Of a DNA stretch of 16,018 nt, positions 8,149 to 15,057 are shown piece after piece. Source of the stretch: an uncultured Methylotenera sp. (GTDB taxonomy: Bacteria; Pseudomonadota; Gammaproteobacteria; Burkholderiales; Methylophilaceae); NCBI GenBank assembly GCA_937957775.1, contig CALFXV010000215.1, forward strand, positions 1 through 16,018. Direction: 5' to 3'. Made by a program: the position numbers and the translations under genes. The notes below the pieces were generated by a model. That model was not told the DNA's origin. It worked only from the letters and a program-made list of their open reading frames with translations, and made no database searches. The stretch's first letter is position 1; the number at the start of each line of letters is the position of its first letter.

Positions 8149-8643
8149 ATGGCTAATTTAATTCTGTGGCGGCATGCAGACGCTGAAGACGACAGCGTCA
8201 CCGGTTTGGATGCCGATAGGGCACTTTCCAAGCAAGGTCGCAAGGATGCGCGTCGCATGGCGGATTGGTTAGACCAGTTCCTGCCGCAAAACACCACCAT
8301 ACTGTCTAGTCCTGCTAAGCGTTGCCTAGAAACGCTAGCCGCACTGCCGCCACTCAACCCCAACAAAACCAAGCGGCAAGTGCAGGTTGTGGATTACCTG
8401 TCGATTGATAACACGGTGGCGGACATGTTGCCGCATCTGCTCAATGACAACCATCAACAAACGATATTGGTAGTGGGCCATCAGCCCAATCTAGGCTTAT
8501 TAATCAGCCATTTATTGGCCATGCCTAATGCCTGTGTGGTAAAGAAAGGGGCAATTTGGTGGTTACGCCAGCGGCCTATTAGCAATGAAAATGGGCCGGC
8601 CGTGCAAACCTATTTGTTTGCCGTGCAACAGCCCACTTATTAA
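8149..8643 (+). CDS. sixA: Phosphohistidine phosphatase SixA
   Basis: A 164-residue SixA of the histidine phosphatase (phosphoglycerate-mutase-like) superfamily. SixA removes phosphate from phosphohistidine in signalling proteins such as His-containing phosphotransfer domains; NPr of the nitrogen PTS is a reported substrate. The catalytic motif is LWRHADAE with His9; the usual RHG is RHA here. Further motifs are LSKQGRKDARRMADWL, ILSSPAKRCLET and VVGHQPNL with His111. It starts 11 bases after the ppk1 stop and is probably co-transcribed with it; a ppk-sixA-ppx neighbourhood is familiar in betaproteobacteria. It is convergent with the histone-like gene, with only 18 bases between the stops and no clear bidirectional terminator. 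Confidence 0.93.
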   Translation: MANLILWRHADAEDDSVTGLDADRALSKQGRKDARRMADWLDQFLPQNTTILSSPAKRCLETLAALPPLNPNKTKRQVQVVDYLSIDNTVADMLPHLLNDNHQQTILVVGHQPNLGLLISHLLAMPNACVVKKGAIWWLRQRPISNENGPAVQTYLFAVQQPTY

Positions 8644-8661
8644 GTCTTGCTTTAAACCGGT

Positions 8662-9126
8662 TTATTTTTTGTTAGGACGACCGGTTTTAATGGTCGGCAC
8701 TTTGGCCATGGCGGTTTTTAATGCGGCATCGGTCATGGCGGCCAATTGCATGATGCCGGCGCGTAATAACTCACTCTTTTTAACTGGTTGACCCAATTTA
8801 ACCAAGCGGTCTTTTAATACTGCAAACTGCGCGTATTCGGTTTTTGGCATGGTGAAGCTGTCGCGCTCCATTTTCAATTTTGGCGCTTTAGGGGTTTTCA
8901 CTACCGGTGTTTTTGCAGCGGCTACTTTTTTCACGGCGACCGGTTTAGAAACTGCTGATTTAGAGAGCGCGGCTTTGGCTGCGACGGGTTTTTTGCTAGC
9001 CGTTGCGCTGCTGGTTGCTTTAACGGCAGCAGCCTTAGGGGCTGCGGATTTTTTAGCTGGCGCAGTGGTGCTAGGTTTAGCTGCTGCGCTTGGCGTAGCA
9101 ACGGGTTTTGGCGTATTCTTTGACAT
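8662..9126 (-). CDS. Histone H1-like Lys/Ala/Pro-rich protein with conserved C-terminal domain
   Basis: A 154-residue basic protein. Residues 1-85 are a low-complexity tail of Ala, Lys, Pro, Ser and Thr with repeated KP, AAK and KSA units, like eukaryotic H1 tails and bacterial AlgP- or HctB-type proteins. Residues 86-154 form a compact, less repetitive domain starting MERDSFTMPKTEY, with KKSELLRAGIMQLAAM and ending KTGRPNKK. From memory, a similar C-terminal domain recurs in proteobacterial histone-like proteins; I cannot name a Pfam entry. Nucleic-acid or polyanion binding is inferred from charge. An AGGA Shine-Dalgarno (9134-9137) lies 7 bases before the ATG and abuts a perfect inverted repeat. 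The gene sits between sixA and ppx, downstream of ppx on the same strand, so a link to polyphosphate metabolism or nucleoid organisation is plausible but unproven. Confidence 0.8.
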   Translation of the reverse strand: MSKNTPKPVATPSAAAKPSTTAPAKKSAAPKAAAVKATSSATASKKPVAAKAALSKSAVSKPVAVKKVAAAKTPVVKTPKAPKLKMERDSFTMPKTEYAQFAVLKDRLVKLGQPVKKSELLRAGIMQLAAMTDAALKTAMAKVPTIKTGRPNKK

Positions 9127-9136
9127 AATGAAATCC

Positions 9137-9173
9137 TAATTAAACGGTATAAATAGTTTATACCGTTTAATTA
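9137..9173. repeat. Perfect 17-bp inverted repeat with 3-base centre, upstream of the histone-like gene
   Basis: The left arm TAATTAAACGGTATAAA (9137-9153), centre TAG (9154-9156) and right arm TTTATACCGTTTAATTA (9157-9173) pair without mismatch. It lies in the 80-base gap between the ppx stop and the start of the histone-like gene, on their coding (minus) strand. Read on the minus strand, a TATAAA -10-like hexamer sits at 9162-9157, and the Shine-Dalgarno AGGA begins at the last stem base (9137). It could be an operator over a promoter for the histone-like gene, or an mRNA hairpin just upstream of the ribosome site. No T-run follows on the minus strand, so it is not a canonical intrinsic terminator. 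Confidence 0.85.
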
Positions 9174-9206
9174 AGCTAGCAAGTTAAATTTTTATGACAA
9201 AGCTTG

Positions 9207-10160
9207 TTAACTTAGATTTAGCGCAAACGCCCAGTTGGTCTTTTGCCAAGCTAGGGTTTCTTCGTCTAATAGGTAATAGGACTGCGGGTATTTTTCTGCC
9301 CAGCTAGCAGATAAGCTCAATGTGATGCTGTTGTGTTGCGCGCTCAGTTGCAAACCGCGCAAATTGGGCATTTGTCTGGCGTGGCATAAAATGACAGCCA
9401 AGCGCAAACAAGCCAACTGCATGACAAATATCCTATCCGAGAAATCGGCTTCCAGGCGTTTGAGTTTGCCTCGGTAACCCAAGACCAATAAGCTTAAGCG
9501 GTGCAATTCGTTTTGAGAAAAGCCTGCCGGTTCAGCGTGATCCAATATGTAGGCGCCGTGTAAATGCGCGTCTATTGGCGACACCATGCAGCCCATTTCG
9601 TGTAGCAGGCTAGCCCATTGCAGTTTACGTGCATGGGCGGCTTGCTCGCCTGCAGCAAATTGGGTGTCGGCACTAATCTTTTCAAATAATTTTTCTGCCA
9701 CCAGTGCGACGGTTTTGGCGTGCGATTCGTCCACGGCAAACTTATGCATCAGGTGCAAGACGGAGGCATTTCTCATGTCTAGCATGGTGGTGTCTTGGGC
9801 TAACATATCGTACATCAAGCCATGCCTGAGCGCGCCTTTGGCGACGTTCATGGTTTCTATGTTTAAAAAGTCAAACACCCCTAGCATGATGGATAAGCCA
9901 CCGGCAATCACCGCTTTGCGTTCTTCTTTTAAACCGAGCAAACGCAATTTATCGGTGTGTTTGGCGCGCAGTAATTCCTCGCGCAACCACAACAGGCCTT
10001 CCTTGCTGATGGTGTCAGCGGGCCTGCCGTATTGTTCCAGCACATCGGCAATCGCACCCACCGTGCCGGATGCGCCGTAAGCGACGTCCCAGTGTTTTTG
10101 GTGGTAGTTAACGCCCAGCGTATCAAAGATGGATTCGGCGGCAATCTCGGCGCGGGTGAA
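9207..10160 (-). CDS. ppx: Exopolyphosphatase (Ppx/GppA family), C-terminal part, N-terminus lost at contig junction
   Basis: About 317 residues of the Ppx/GppA phosphatase family, which hydrolyses the terminal phosphate of polyphosphate. The visible part begins near FTRAEIAAESIFDTLG. It contains the nucleotide-fold motif AYGASGTVGAIADVLEQYG, then EERKAVIAGGLSIMLGVFDFL and GALRHGLMYDML. The HD-like C-terminal region includes LLHEMGCMVSPIDAHLHGAYILDH. Roughly the first 200 residues expected from E. coli PPX are missing, including the N-terminal ASKHA lobe and the catalytic Glu region. Instead the frame runs straight into an aldehyde dehydrogenase N-terminus at about 10,160-10,166. The fragment cannot be an active phosphatase as drawn. 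Its position beside ppk1 and sixA is natural, so the intact gene very likely exists in the source genome. Confidence 0.9.
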   Translation of the reverse strand, partial: FTRAEIAAESIFDTLGVNYHQKHWDVAYGASGTVGAIADVLEQYGRPADTISKEGLLWLREELLRAKHTDKLRLLGLKEERKAVIAGGLSIMLGVFDFLNIETMNVAKGALRHGLMYDMLAQDTTMLDMRNASVLHLMHKFAVDESHAKTVALVAEKLFEKISADTQFAAGEQAAHARKLQWASLLHEMGCMVSPIDAHLHGAYILDHAEPAGFSQNELHRLSLLVLGYRGKLKRLEADFSDRIFVMQLACLRLAVILCHARQMPNLRGLQLSAQHNSITLSLSASWAEKYPQSYYLLDEETLAWQKTNWAFALNLS

Positions 10161-10185
10161 GGCATTTTCGCTGTATTCGCCCTTG
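10155..10185. other. Junction between betaproteobacterial and actinobacterial sequence
   Basis: Minus-strand codons for LKGEYSEN (10,187-10,164) are the last that fit IolA/MmsA, and those for FTRAEIAAES (from 10,160) are the first that fit Ppx. The few bases between (AAT GCC) may be shared by both parents. The frame is preserved, producing one 447-codon reading frame spanning 9207-10550. Gene content and codon habits differ on the two sides: TTG/TTA leucines on the left, CTC/CTG on the right. No insertion sequence, integrase, tRNA or target duplication is visible, which favours an assembly join over recombination. Confidence 0.85.
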
Positions 10186-10550
10186 AGCATCTGGTTCATG
10201 CCACAGGCAAACTCAACAACTTCCTGACCACGAGTGATCTCACCGAGAGCATCGGAGAGAACCTTTCCGTGCTCGGAGGTGATGATCTCTGCGAGTTCAC
10301 CCTTGCGAGCATTGAGTAGTTCGCGGAAGTTGAAGATGATCTGCTGACGCTTAGCGAGTGAGGTGTCGCGCCATGCGGGGAAAGCAGCCTGAGCTGACTC
10401 AATAGCAGCTGTAATTTCTGCCTGGTTTGCCAGTGCTACCTCTTTGGTGATTTCACCAAGCGCAGGGTCATATACAGGGGCGGTGCGACCGGAGGTGCTG
10501 ACAACTTCAGCACCGTTAATCCAGTGGCCAACTACGGGAAGAGTAGACAT
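10161..10550 (-). CDS. iolA: CoA-acylating (methyl)malonate-semialdehyde dehydrogenase, N-terminal part, truncated at contig junction
   Basis: The first ~130 residues of an MmsA/IolA aldehyde dehydrogenase, which converts malonate semialdehyde (inositol pathway) or methylmalonate semialdehyde to acetyl- or propionyl-CoA. Motifs are HWINGAEV, TAPVYDPALGEITKEVALA, FPAWRDTSLAKRQQIIFNFRELL, EIITSEHGKVLSDALGEITRGQEVVEFACG and LKGEYSEN. The expected continuation (IxPFNFPxMVP, NAD-binding and the catalytic Cys) is absent because Ppx sequence replaces it in frame. The start ATG has an AAGAAG-type ribosome site just upstream (minus strand, near 10,556-10,562). It lies 33 bases after the aldolase gene and is the third gene of an iol operon. 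mmsA is an equally valid symbol. Confidence 0.88.
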
Positions 10551-10583
10551 TGATCTTCTTTCGTGAGGGGTGATCTTAAGAAC

Positions 10584-11465
10584 TTATGAACCGTGAACCA
10601 GTGCGGCTGCGGTGTCGATGGCGGAGGCTACGTCTCCGTCGGCGGGGTAGAGCAGGCTACGTCCAACAACCAATCCACGTACTCCGGGAAGTGCGAGGGC
10701 CGCTGCCCATGAAGCGAATGTTTCTTCAGCATCGCCGTTCGGGTCTCCTCCGAGGAGAAGTGTTGGAAGTGTTGTCGAAGCCATCACGCGTTCCATTTCT
10801 GGAACCACGGGAAGCTTGAGCCAGGAGTATGCACTGGAGTTACCCAGACCTGACGCAATAGCAATCGACAGGATGACCGCATCGGGTGAGAGGTCATTCA
10901 CAATCTTGCCATCTACCCACTCGCTCATAAAGGGTTCGAGCATGATGGGAAGCTCTGCGTCCGTAGCCTCAGACACTGCTAAGGCAGTTGCTTCGAGAGT
11001 GTCGACAGAACCTGCATCTTCGAGGTTGATGCGAACCAAGTTTTTAGCGAAGTCCAAACCTGATTCGACGATGCCATCCACGTCATAAGCGGTGTATCGA
11101 TCGTCCATCTCGAAAGAGGCGCCCTTGAGGCCACCACGGTTCATGGAACCGACCACAATCTTGTCATCCAGAAGACCGAGCAGGGCAAGATCTTCAATGA
11201 TGTCGGGGGTGCCGAGGACTCCGTCAACACCGGGGCGAGACAAAGCAAGTGCCAAACGCTCAAGTAGAACATTGCGGTCTGCCATGGCAGTTTCGTTCTT
11301 GCCTACCCCGAGTGCACCACGTGCAGGGTGGTCAGCAGCGACAATGAAGAGCTTTCCGTCTCCACGAAGGAGTTCGCGGCGCTTTCGATTGGCGAGAACT
11401 TCGGCAATCTTTCCGGGGTTTTCCGCGCGGGTCTTGCGCAGGGCGTCTAAATCGATGGTGCTCAT
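10584..11465 (-). CDS. Cgl0158/DeoC-LacD-type class I aldolase of the inositol pathway
   Basis: A 293-residue (beta/alpha)8-barrel aldolase of the DeoC/LacD superfamily, similar to the Cgl0158-type proteins in actinobacterial inositol clusters. By position it probably acts as IolJ, cleaving 2-deoxy-5-keto-D-gluconate 6-phosphate to malonate semialdehyde and dihydroxyacetone phosphate; this is inferred from context. Visible motifs are LFIVAADHPARG (39-50), VDGVLGTPDIIEDL (80-93), GLKGASFEMDDRYTAYD (112-128), LPIMLEPFM (172-180) and YSWLKLPVV (213-221). Lys217 is a candidate Schiff-base lysine. The frame is open upstream to 11,525, but the ATG at 11,465 overlaps the iolC stop as ATGA and gives a sensible N-terminus. 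The iolA/mmsA gene follows after 33 bases. Confidence 0.85.
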   Translation of the reverse strand: MSTIDLDALRKTRAENPGKIAEVLANRKRRELLRGDGKLFIVAADHPARGALGVGKNETAMADRNVLLERLALALSRPGVDGVLGTPDIIEDLALLGLLDDKIVVGSMNRGGLKGASFEMDDRYTAYDVDGIVESGLDFAKNLVRINLEDAGSVDTLEATALAVSEATDAELPIMLEPFMSEWVDGKIVNDLSPDAVILSIAIASGLGNSSAYSWLKLPVVPEMERVMASTTLPTLLLGGDPNGDAEETFASWAAALALPGVRGLVVGRSLLYPADGDVASAIDTAAALVHGS

Positions 11466-12424
11466 GCGCCAATCTCCTTCAGAATTGCTTCCACCTCTGC
11501 CGTCGTTGGCATGGCGGTTGAACATTCGCGGCGGCTTGCCACCACAGCACCTGCCACGTTGGCAAAGCGCAAGATCTTCTCAAGACCCCAGCCCTGAAGT
11601 AGGCCATAGCAGAGAGCTCCACCGAAGCTGTCGCCAGCCCCTAGACCGTTAATGACATCAACAAAATATGGTGGGACCTCGACGGTCTCGTCCTTGGTCT
11701 TAGCCAGAACACCCTTAGGGCCCTGCTTCACAATGGCAAGTTCAATACCGCGCTCCAGCAGAGCATCTGCCGCACGATGTGGTTCAGTCTCCCCCACTGC
11801 AACCTCGCACTCTTCCTTGTTGCCGACGGCAACAGTGACGTTTTCGAGTGCTTTAGCCACCTGAACAGAGGCGTTCTCGGGGTTCTTCCAAAACATGGGA
11901 CGGTAGTCCAAGTCAAGGATGGTCAACGGCTTGCGACCGCGTGCTTCCCATGCCGCAAAGTGCGCGGTGCGGCTGGGCTCTTCAGAAAGACCGGTCACGG
12001 TGGACCAATAAATCTTCGCATTGGAGATTGCGTCCAGGTCTAGTTCGTTGGCCTTGATGACCAGGTCTGGAGCAATGGGGTCGCGGTAGAAGTAGAGGGG
12101 GAAGTCATCTGGTGGGAAAATTTCGCAGAACACAACAGGGGTGTTCAGTCCTTCAACGCCGGAAACGAATTCATCGCTGACACCTAGACGCTTGAGTTCT
12201 TCGTGAACATACTTGCCAAAGGAGTCGTTACCGGTGCGTGTGATGACCGCTGACTTGAGTCCGTGACGCGCAGCAGCGACAGCAACGTTTGTTGCAGAAC
12301 CACCCAGGTACTTGCCAAAGGTTTCAACCTTCTCTAGGCCAACACCGTCCTGCAAAGGGTAGATGTCAATGCCAACGCGACCGATGGTAATGACATCGAA
12401 TGGGGTTTTGGATGCGGCGGTCAT
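11462..12424 (-). CDS. iolC: 5-dehydro-2-deoxygluconokinase (PfkB family)
   Basis: A 320-residue PfkB-family sugar kinase that phosphorylates 5-dehydro-2-deoxygluconate at O6 in myo-inositol breakdown. The N-terminal DVITIGRVGIDIYP and KYLGGSATNVAVAAARHG (38-55) are typical of IolC. ITRTGNDSFG and CEIFPPDDFPLYFYRDPIAPD follow. The C-terminal PfkB signature is VINGLGAGDSFGGAL (257-271), with Asp265 as catalytic base. It is the first gene of the minus-strand operon iolC, aldolase, iolA, with an ATGA overlap to the aldolase. No strong Shine-Dalgarno precedes the ATG. The upstream 143-base divergent region with rmuC contains an imperfect palindrome that may be the operator for an inositol regulator. 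Other PfkB kinases are possible from sequence alone, but context supports IolC. Confidence 0.9.
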   Translation of the reverse strand: MTAASKTPFDVITIGRVGIDIYPLQDGVGLEKVETFGKYLGGSATNVAVAAARHGLKSAVITRTGNDSFGKYVHEELKRLGVSDEFVSGVEGLNTPVVFCEIFPPDDFPLYFYRDPIAPDLVIKANELDLDAISNAKIYWSTVTGLSEEPSRTAHFAAWEARGRKPLTILDLDYRPMFWKNPENASVQVAKALENVTVAVGNKEECEVAVGETEPHRAADALLERGIELAIVKQGPKGVLAKTKDETVEVPPYFVDVINGLGAGDSFGGALCYGLLQGWGLEKILRFANVAGAVVASRRECSTAMPTTAEVEAILKEIGA

Positions 12425-12567
12425 ACTGCGGTGTACAACTTTCTTAAGAGGGATGAAACAAATCTAATAGCTCTAACGTACATATGTTAGGACATATTGA
12501 CAAGTCTGACATTACGGGGACTTAAACGCGAGCGCAACACCGAAATGTCCCCGGCTCCTGAGACACT
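12425..12567. promoter_or_regulatory. Divergent iolC-rmuC intergenic region with candidate operator
   Basis: The 143-base gap must hold promoters for both directions. An imperfect 18-base palindrome occupies 12,473-12,490 (arms CTAAC and GTTAG, 7 of 9 positions symmetric), and ACATAT is repeated at 12,480-12,485 and 12,492-12,497. On the minus strand, TTGTCA at about 12,504-12,499 could be an iolC -35 with the palindrome just downstream, a typical repressor position. On the plus strand, TTGACA at 12,497-12,502 is a perfect -35 toward rmuC, but the -10 about 17 bases later is poor (ACTTAA). Assignments are tentative. Confidence 0.5.
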
Positions 12568-13806
12568 GTGAAGATGGAGTCTTCACTGTTTCTCATCCTC
12601 GGCTTGATTGCCGGAATTGTTGCTGGAATTGCTATTGGTTGGGGCCTGCGTTCGCGTAAATCCCTGCCCAGTAATGCGGGTGATCTCGCTGTGCGAGTAG
12701 CCACTGCGGAAGAGCGCGCCAAGGGTAAAGACGAGCAAATCCAGACTCTTGAGCGGATGCTCTCGGAGCTGCGCGAAGTAAGCGAGCGTAAGCAAGAAGA
12801 CGAGGCAGCCCGTGCGCGCGAAGAGCACAAAGTGCTCGAAGCGCTAGCTCCGGTGAAGGAAACCCTGCAAGCGATGCAGACCAAGGTCAACGACCTCGAG
12901 AACCAGCGACAGGAACAATACGGTCAGATTGCCCAGCAATTAACTCAATCTCGTCAGTTTGGTGAAGAACTGCGCGCCACCACTCAGTCCCTCGCCTCTG
13001 CACTGAGCTCCAACAGCGTTCGTGGCACCTGGGGAGAGGCTCAACTGCGCCGTTTGGTTGAAGTTGCTGGTCTGACCGCCCACGTCGACTTTGATACTCA
13101 AACCACCATGAAGACAGATGGTGGAACCATCCGCCCCGATATGGTGATCAACTTGCCCGGCGGAAAGACCATCGTCATCGATGCCAAGGTGCCCTTCAAC
13201 TCGTATCTTGAAGCCAGCCAGATTCCCATCACCGCAACCGGTGAAGAGGCAGCTCGTCGCAAGACTCTGATGGATGCTCACGTCAAAGCAGTGCGCTCTC
13301 ACGTAGACGCCCTGAGCTCTAAGAGTTATTGGAGTGGCTTCGACTTCAGCCCTGAGTTTGTGCTGGCGTTCATCCCCAGTGAATCTCTTCTTGCTTCTGC
13401 GCTTGAGGCAGACCCCACTCTGCTGGATTACGCTTTCGGCAAGCGCGTAGCACTGGCTTCCCCCGTGAACCTGTGGGCAGTACTCAAGACCGTCTCCTAC
13501 ACCTGGCAGCAGCAGGTCGTCACCGATGAAGCAAAGAAGCTCTTCGACTTGGGCATTGAGCTCTACTCACGCCTCAGCACGATGACCAAGCACACCGAGG
13601 ACCTCCGCAAGGCCATTGAGAACACGGTGAAGCACTACAACGGCTTTATTTCTTCATTGGAAACCCGCGTACTCTCGACTGCTCGCAAGTTCCCTGGCAT
13701 CGACCCAACCAAAATCCTTCCCGAGGGAATTGAAGTTCACGATGCGCCGAAGCCCCTCACCGCTGGTGAACTCGTAGACCCCGATGACAAGAGCTTGTCC
13801 AGCTAA
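12568..13806 (+). CDS. rmuC: DNA recombination protein RmuC homologue
   Basis: A 412-residue RmuC family protein, a predicted membrane-anchored nuclease-like protein; E. coli RmuC limits recombination at short inverted repeats. A single N-terminal helix (about 6-27) is followed by a charged coiled coil (about 40-145) rich in Glu, Gln, Arg and Lys. The RmuC domain starts at RGTWGEAQLRRLVEVAGL (152-169). RPDMVINLPGGKTIVIDAKVPF (189-210) contains the D...DAK pattern of a PD-(D/E)xK fold, with Asp191, Asp205 and Lys207 as candidate catalytic residues. LSSKSYW and SPEFVLAFIPSE match the family further on. The start may be GTG 12,568 or ATG 12,574; neither has a convincing Shine-Dalgarno. The MFS gene begins 15 bases after the stop. 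Confidence 0.93.
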   Translation: MKMESSLFLILGLIAGIVAGIAIGWGLRSRKSLPSNAGDLAVRVATAEERAKGKDEQIQTLERMLSELREVSERKQEDEAARAREEHKVLEALAPVKETLQAMQTKVNDLENQRQEQYGQIAQQLTQSRQFGEELRATTQSLASALSSNSVRGTWGEAQLRRLVEVAGLTAHVDFDTQTTMKTDGGTIRPDMVINLPGGKTIVIDAKVPFNSYLEASQIPITATGEEAARRKTLMDAHVKAVRSHVDALSSKSYWSGFDFSPEFVLAFIPSESLLASALEADPTLLDYAFGKRVALASPVNLWAVLKTVSYTWQQQVVTDEAKKLFDLGIELYSRLSTMTKHTEDLRKAIENTVKHYNGFISSLETRVLSTARKFPGIDPTKILPEGIEVHDAPKPLTAGELVDPDDKSLSS

Positions 13807-13821
13807 TGACATGATGGGAAC

Positions 13822-15057
13822 GTGAGTTCCCCATCGGCTAACGCGCCTCGTGCCTTATTGGCAGGGCGCGTTTTAGCGTTTGCTGGAATTGCTCTTGTTG
13901 CCTTCAGCATGCGTGCTGCTGTGGCAGGACTCTCTCCCCTGATTCCCATCATCAGCCAGACTTATGAACTCAACACAGCAGCGATTGCGCTACTGGGGGC
14001 CATTGCGCCACTGAGCTTTGCCACCGGCGGCGTGCTGACTCCACGCATAGAAAAGCGCATCGGTCTGGAACGAACGCTGATCGTGGCTTTGCTGCTGATG
14101 ATTGTTGGACATGTCATCCGAGCTGCCTCGGTGAACTGGCAAACCCTCGCCATTGGAACACTTTCCGCTTTGCTCGGAATGGGCTTTGCCAACGTGGCTA
14201 TGCCACCAGTCGTCCGCAAATACTTCCCCGACCGCGTCAGCATGATGACTGCGGTCTATATGTCCATCATGTCGATCAGCGCCTTCTTGCCCGCACTGGT
14301 TGCCGTACCGGTGGCAGATGCCATTGGCTGGCGCGGATCGCTATTGCAATGGGCCGTCATTGCGACCATTGCGCTGATTCCCTGGATCTTGGAATACCGC
14401 TCTCATCGCAAAGACACGACGTTCGATGCTCCCGAAGAAGCACCCTTGGTGCGAGCTATTCACCCCTGGCGCTCCCCCACAGCCTGGTCAGTAGGACTCG
14501 TTCTCGCCGTATCTTCGATTACCGGCTATGCCATGTATGCATGGATGCCGGTGATCCTCATTGATATTGCTGGTGTAACACCGGCACAAGCAGGTGCACT
14601 TCTGGCGCTCTTTGCAGGTATTGGTCTTCCGTTGGCTTTCGTTACCCCGGGTCTGGCCAAACGCATGGGTAAGCATGTGCATTGGTTAGTGACCTTGGGA
14701 AGCGCATTCTTCGTTGTGGGATATCTAGGCCTGTTGCTGTCACCGACCTATGGAACCTGGGTATGGGTTGCCATTGTGGGCACAGGCTGCTTAGAGTTCC
14801 CTCTCGCGCTGACGCTGGTCAACCTTCGAACCGGGAGTGTGCGCAGCTCGATGGCACTTAGTGGCTTTGCCCAGATTGTTGCCTACCTCAGTGCAGCAAT
14901 GGCACCGCCACTGATGGGGGTTCTCTACAGCTCAACCAACAGCTGGACTGTGGTACTCACAACCCTGCTGGTTGTGTCGGTCACGCTCAATGTGCCGGCA
15001 GCATTGATTCTGCGTCGCAACCGCATGGTTGACGCAGAGATCGCTGCAAAGTTTTAG
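13822..15057 (+). CDS. MFS transporter, CynX/NimT-like
   Basis: A 411-residue major facilitator superfamily permease with about 12 predicted hydrophobic segments. The N-terminal MRAAVAGLSPLIPIISQTYELNTAAIALLGAI arrangement resembles the CynX/NimT (cyanate or 2-nitroimidazole exporter-like) subgroup. The central loop (about residues 192-215, charged, with SHRKDTTF) separates two six-helix halves. Substrate cannot be read from the sequence. The start is a GTG at 13,822 with a weak GGGAA just upstream, 15 bases after rmuC, so co-transcription with rmuC is likely. Its TAG stop overlaps the end of the convergent glpX gene by four bases, leaving no room for a separate terminator. Confidence 0.88.
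   Translation: MSSPSANAPRALLAGRVLAFAGIALVAFSMRAAVAGLSPLIPIISQTYELNTAAIALLGAIAPLSFATGGVLTPRIEKRIGLERTLIVALLLMIVGHVIRAASVNWQTLAIGTLSALLGMGFANVAMPPVVRKYFPDRVSMMTAVYMSIMSISAFLPALVAVPVADAIGWRGSLLQWAVIATIALIPWILEYRSHRKDTTFDAPEEAPLVRAIHPWRSPTAWSVGLVLAVSSITGYAMYAWMPVILIDIAGVTPAQAGALLALFAGIGLPLAFVTPGLAKRMGKHVHWLVTLGSAFFVVGYLGLLLSPTYGTWVWVAIVGTGCLEFPLALTLVNLRTGSVRSSMALSGFAQIVAYLSAAMAPPLMGVLYSSTNSWTVVLTTLLVVSVTLNVPAALILRRNRMVDAEIAAKF

Noticed and set aside
8653..8687. Bidirectional terminator between sixA and the histone-like gene
   Set aside because: TAAACCGGTTTA plus six T has no room for a loop, and the longer AAACCGGT/ACCGGTTT pairing needs an 18-base loop inside coding sequence.
8849..9139. Plus-strand 96-codon hydrophobic reading frame
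   Set aside because: It is the antisense of the Lys/Ala-rich tail; repetitive GCN and AAR codons read backwards give long open frames rich in Ala, Leu and Phe.
9181..9213. Second inverted repeat AAGTTAA/TTAACTT spanning the ppx stop as a terminator
   Set aside because: Only 7 A/T-rich pairs with a 19-base loop and no T-run on the minus strand; too weak to call.
9207..10550. A novel bifunctional aldehyde dehydrogenase-exopolyphosphatase protein
   Set aside because: Both parts lack their catalytic regions, the flanks come from different lineages, and no biological link is needed when a chimeric assembly explains it.
11466..11525. Longer N-terminus of the aldolase (20 extra residues)
   Set aside because: ATG 11,465 forms the ATGA overlap with iolC, and the extra residues are a shadow of the iolC 3' end.
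11092..11652. Plus-strand 186-codon reading frame opposite the aldolase and iolC
   Set aside because: Ser/Arg-rich composition typical of an antisense shadow, and no family resemblance.
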